From contig CAAENU010000073.1 in assembly GCA_900757415.1 (NCBI GenBank), positions 1 to 13,261 of the forward strand: a DNA stretch of 13,261 nt, written 5' to 3'. Position numbers and translations under genes: made by a program. Of the stretch, positions 12,287 through 13,261 are shown in pieces. The notes beneath the pieces are model-generated. The model was not told the DNA's origin and searched no databases. It worked only from the letters and a program-made list of their open reading frames with translations. Each line of letters begins with the position of its first letter. Within the stretch, counting starts at the first letter, position 1. The stretch comes from an uncultured Oscillospiraceae bacterium. GTDB taxonomy: Bacteria; Bacillota; Clostridia; Oscillospirales; Oscillospiraceae.

Positions 12287-13261
12287 ATGGCGGATTCTGT
12301 GGACATCATGCTGTGGATCGACCGGAGATGGAAGGCTGCTATCGAGAAGCACCTCAAGGATAAAACCTTGCAGGAGCATCTGGAGGATGTGCTGGACGAC
12401 CTGTGCGATCAGCTCCCGAGGCAGGAGTACGATCGTATCAGCCGGGAGATTTGGCAGGAGGATCTTGCCGCGCGGCAGGCGGAGGAAGCAGCCCGCACCT
12501 ATGCCGCCTATCATGTGACAGAGAACGGACGTGAGTGGTATTTCAAAACAACACCCGGCGAGGAATTGCTGACTGCAGCCCAGAAGCTGCGGATCTATAC
12601 GATGTGCAGAAACGGTACTGCGCCGAATCTGTTTATCAAAATGTTTGCGGATGGTCGACCCATCACGGCAGAGGAATACGATGAGCTAATTGCACTCCGC
12701 ATGGAGAACACCGGTAAAGTCACCGGTGCATTCGACATCAGTTTTGATAAGCAGGAATTCTCCGCAGTCAATATTATGGACGGATGGCAAAGCTGGTCCA
12801 TACGGGATATATCCACGGCAACCTATCATGCCACCCGGTCACAATTTGCATCCAATGATGAGAAATGGCGCAAGCTGCTTGAGCATCTGGGCGACAAGGA
12901 GCTCACATCGCCGGGGCATCTCTCCGCACAGAATTTTTCGTTCAGCGATGAGATCCTGATGGAAAACGGTAAGCTGAACTTTTATGTGCAAGCGGACTTC
13001 GATGTGGATGCCGCCTTCGGCACATTCGTCTGCACGGACGAGAACGATGACTGGCTGAATATCTACGCCAACTACGATTTAGAGCGGGACGCTGTATGCG
13101 ATACGTTGGAGCTGAATCTCTGCAAGGGGGATGGTTCAGAGGAGAACTGGAGCTATCATCTGAACGCCGCCGAGCAGGAGGTGCTGGCGCGGAAGATGGA
13201 GGCGTTCTGCCAGCAGCAAAACGGCATGAGCCTGCACGATTTCGCCCGGCAGCTTCAAGAG
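12287..13261 (+). CDS. conserved conjugative-element protein of unknown function, 3' end cut by window
   Basis: An ORF of 325 codons with no stop before the window end. Start: ATG one base after the DUF6103 stop, with AAGGAGG at 12271-12277 (9-base spacing). Residues 1-70 (SVDIMLWIDRRWKAAIEKHL, LEDVLDDLCDQLPRQEYDRI, IWQEDLAARQAEEAAR) are helical and charged and resemble the N-terminus of the preceding DUF6103 protein. Residues about 72-260 contain AYHVTENGREWYF, LRMENTGKVTGAFDISFDK and VNIMDGWQSWSIRDISTATY. I recall these blocks in long uncharacterised proteins of Tn1549/CTn elements that often continue into YodL-type or other DUF domains. No catalytic motif is visible, and the missing end may hold the informative domain. 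Confidence 0.8.
   Translation, partial: MADSVDIMLWIDRRWKAAIEKHLKDKTLQEHLEDVLDDLCDQLPRQEYDRISREIWQEDLAARQAEEAARTYAAYHVTENGREWYFKTTPGEELLTAAQKLRIYTMCRNGTAPNLFIKMFADGRPITAEEYDELIALRMENTGKVTGAFDISFDKQEFSAVNIMDGWQSWSIRDISTATYHATRSQFASNDEKWRKLLEHLGDKELTSPGHLSAQNFSFSDEILMENGKLNFYVQADFDVDAAFGTFVCTDENDDWLNIYANYDLERDAVCDTLELNLCKGDGSEENWSYHLNAAEQEVLARKMEAFCQQQNGMSLHDFARQLQE

Noticed and set aside
1..13261. CRISPR arrays, tRNA, rRNA, insertion sequences, attachment sites
   Set aside because: No regularly spaced repeats, cloverleaf pattern, transposase ORF or integrase/att-like sequence was seen in the window.

Overview
The window is 13.3 kb of GC-rich, compactly coded DNA with every credible gene on the + strand. 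The gene set (class C sortase, DUF3849, DUF3852, TrbL/VirB6-like channel protein, PrgI, VirB4 ATPase, NlpC/P60 hydrolase, DUF3846, DUF6103, plus DNA methyltransferases) is the conjugation module of a Tn1549/CTn-type integrative and conjugative element of gut Clostridia. The host class is inferred from these families and from strong AGGAGG ribosome binding sites; no phylogenetic marker gene is present. The relaxase, coupling protein, integrase and element ends lie outside the window.

Layout. 1-780: 3' part of a class C sortase, a 33-codon membrane-peptide ORF, then a terminator-like hairpin that competes with a larger stem. 785-3920: a small winged-helix protein, a D12-class adenine methyltransferase, a small acidic protein, a DUF3849 protein, a DUF3852 pilin-like membrane protein and a conserved small protein, mostly coupled by ATGA overlaps. 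3921-4645: a self-contained Phd/YefM-RelE/ParE toxin-antitoxin cassette with its own consensus promoter and terminator, sitting between two conjugation genes. 4666-5565: TrbL/VirB6-like channel protein. 5562-7302: a C5-cytosine methyltransferase in two pieces that overlap for 374 bases in different frames. 7303-7418: spacer with a 12-base direct repeat. 7419-13261: tandem ribbon-helix-helix-like protein, PrgI, a VirB4-partner-like protein, DUF3846, VirB4, NlpC/P60, DUF6103, and a conserved protein that runs off the end.

How it fits together. PrgI, TrbL, VirB4, the DUF3852 protein and the NlpC/P60 hydrolase would build the envelope-spanning mating channel and open the wall for it. The adenine and cytosine methyltransferases, with no nuclease partner in view, would mark the element's DNA, probably against restriction. 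The toxin-antitoxin pair would stabilise the element. Small ribbon-helix-helix or winged-helix proteins are candidate regulators.

Most notable points: (1) the two-frame methyltransferase, whose second frame opens right after a stop codon and has a Shine-Dalgarno embedded in the first frame; (2) a tandem domain gene with an internal Shine-Dalgarno that could yield one- and two-domain products; (3) two channel genes whose best-placed start codons are ATA and ATT; (4) a leader-peptide-plus-alternative-hairpin arrangement near the left end.
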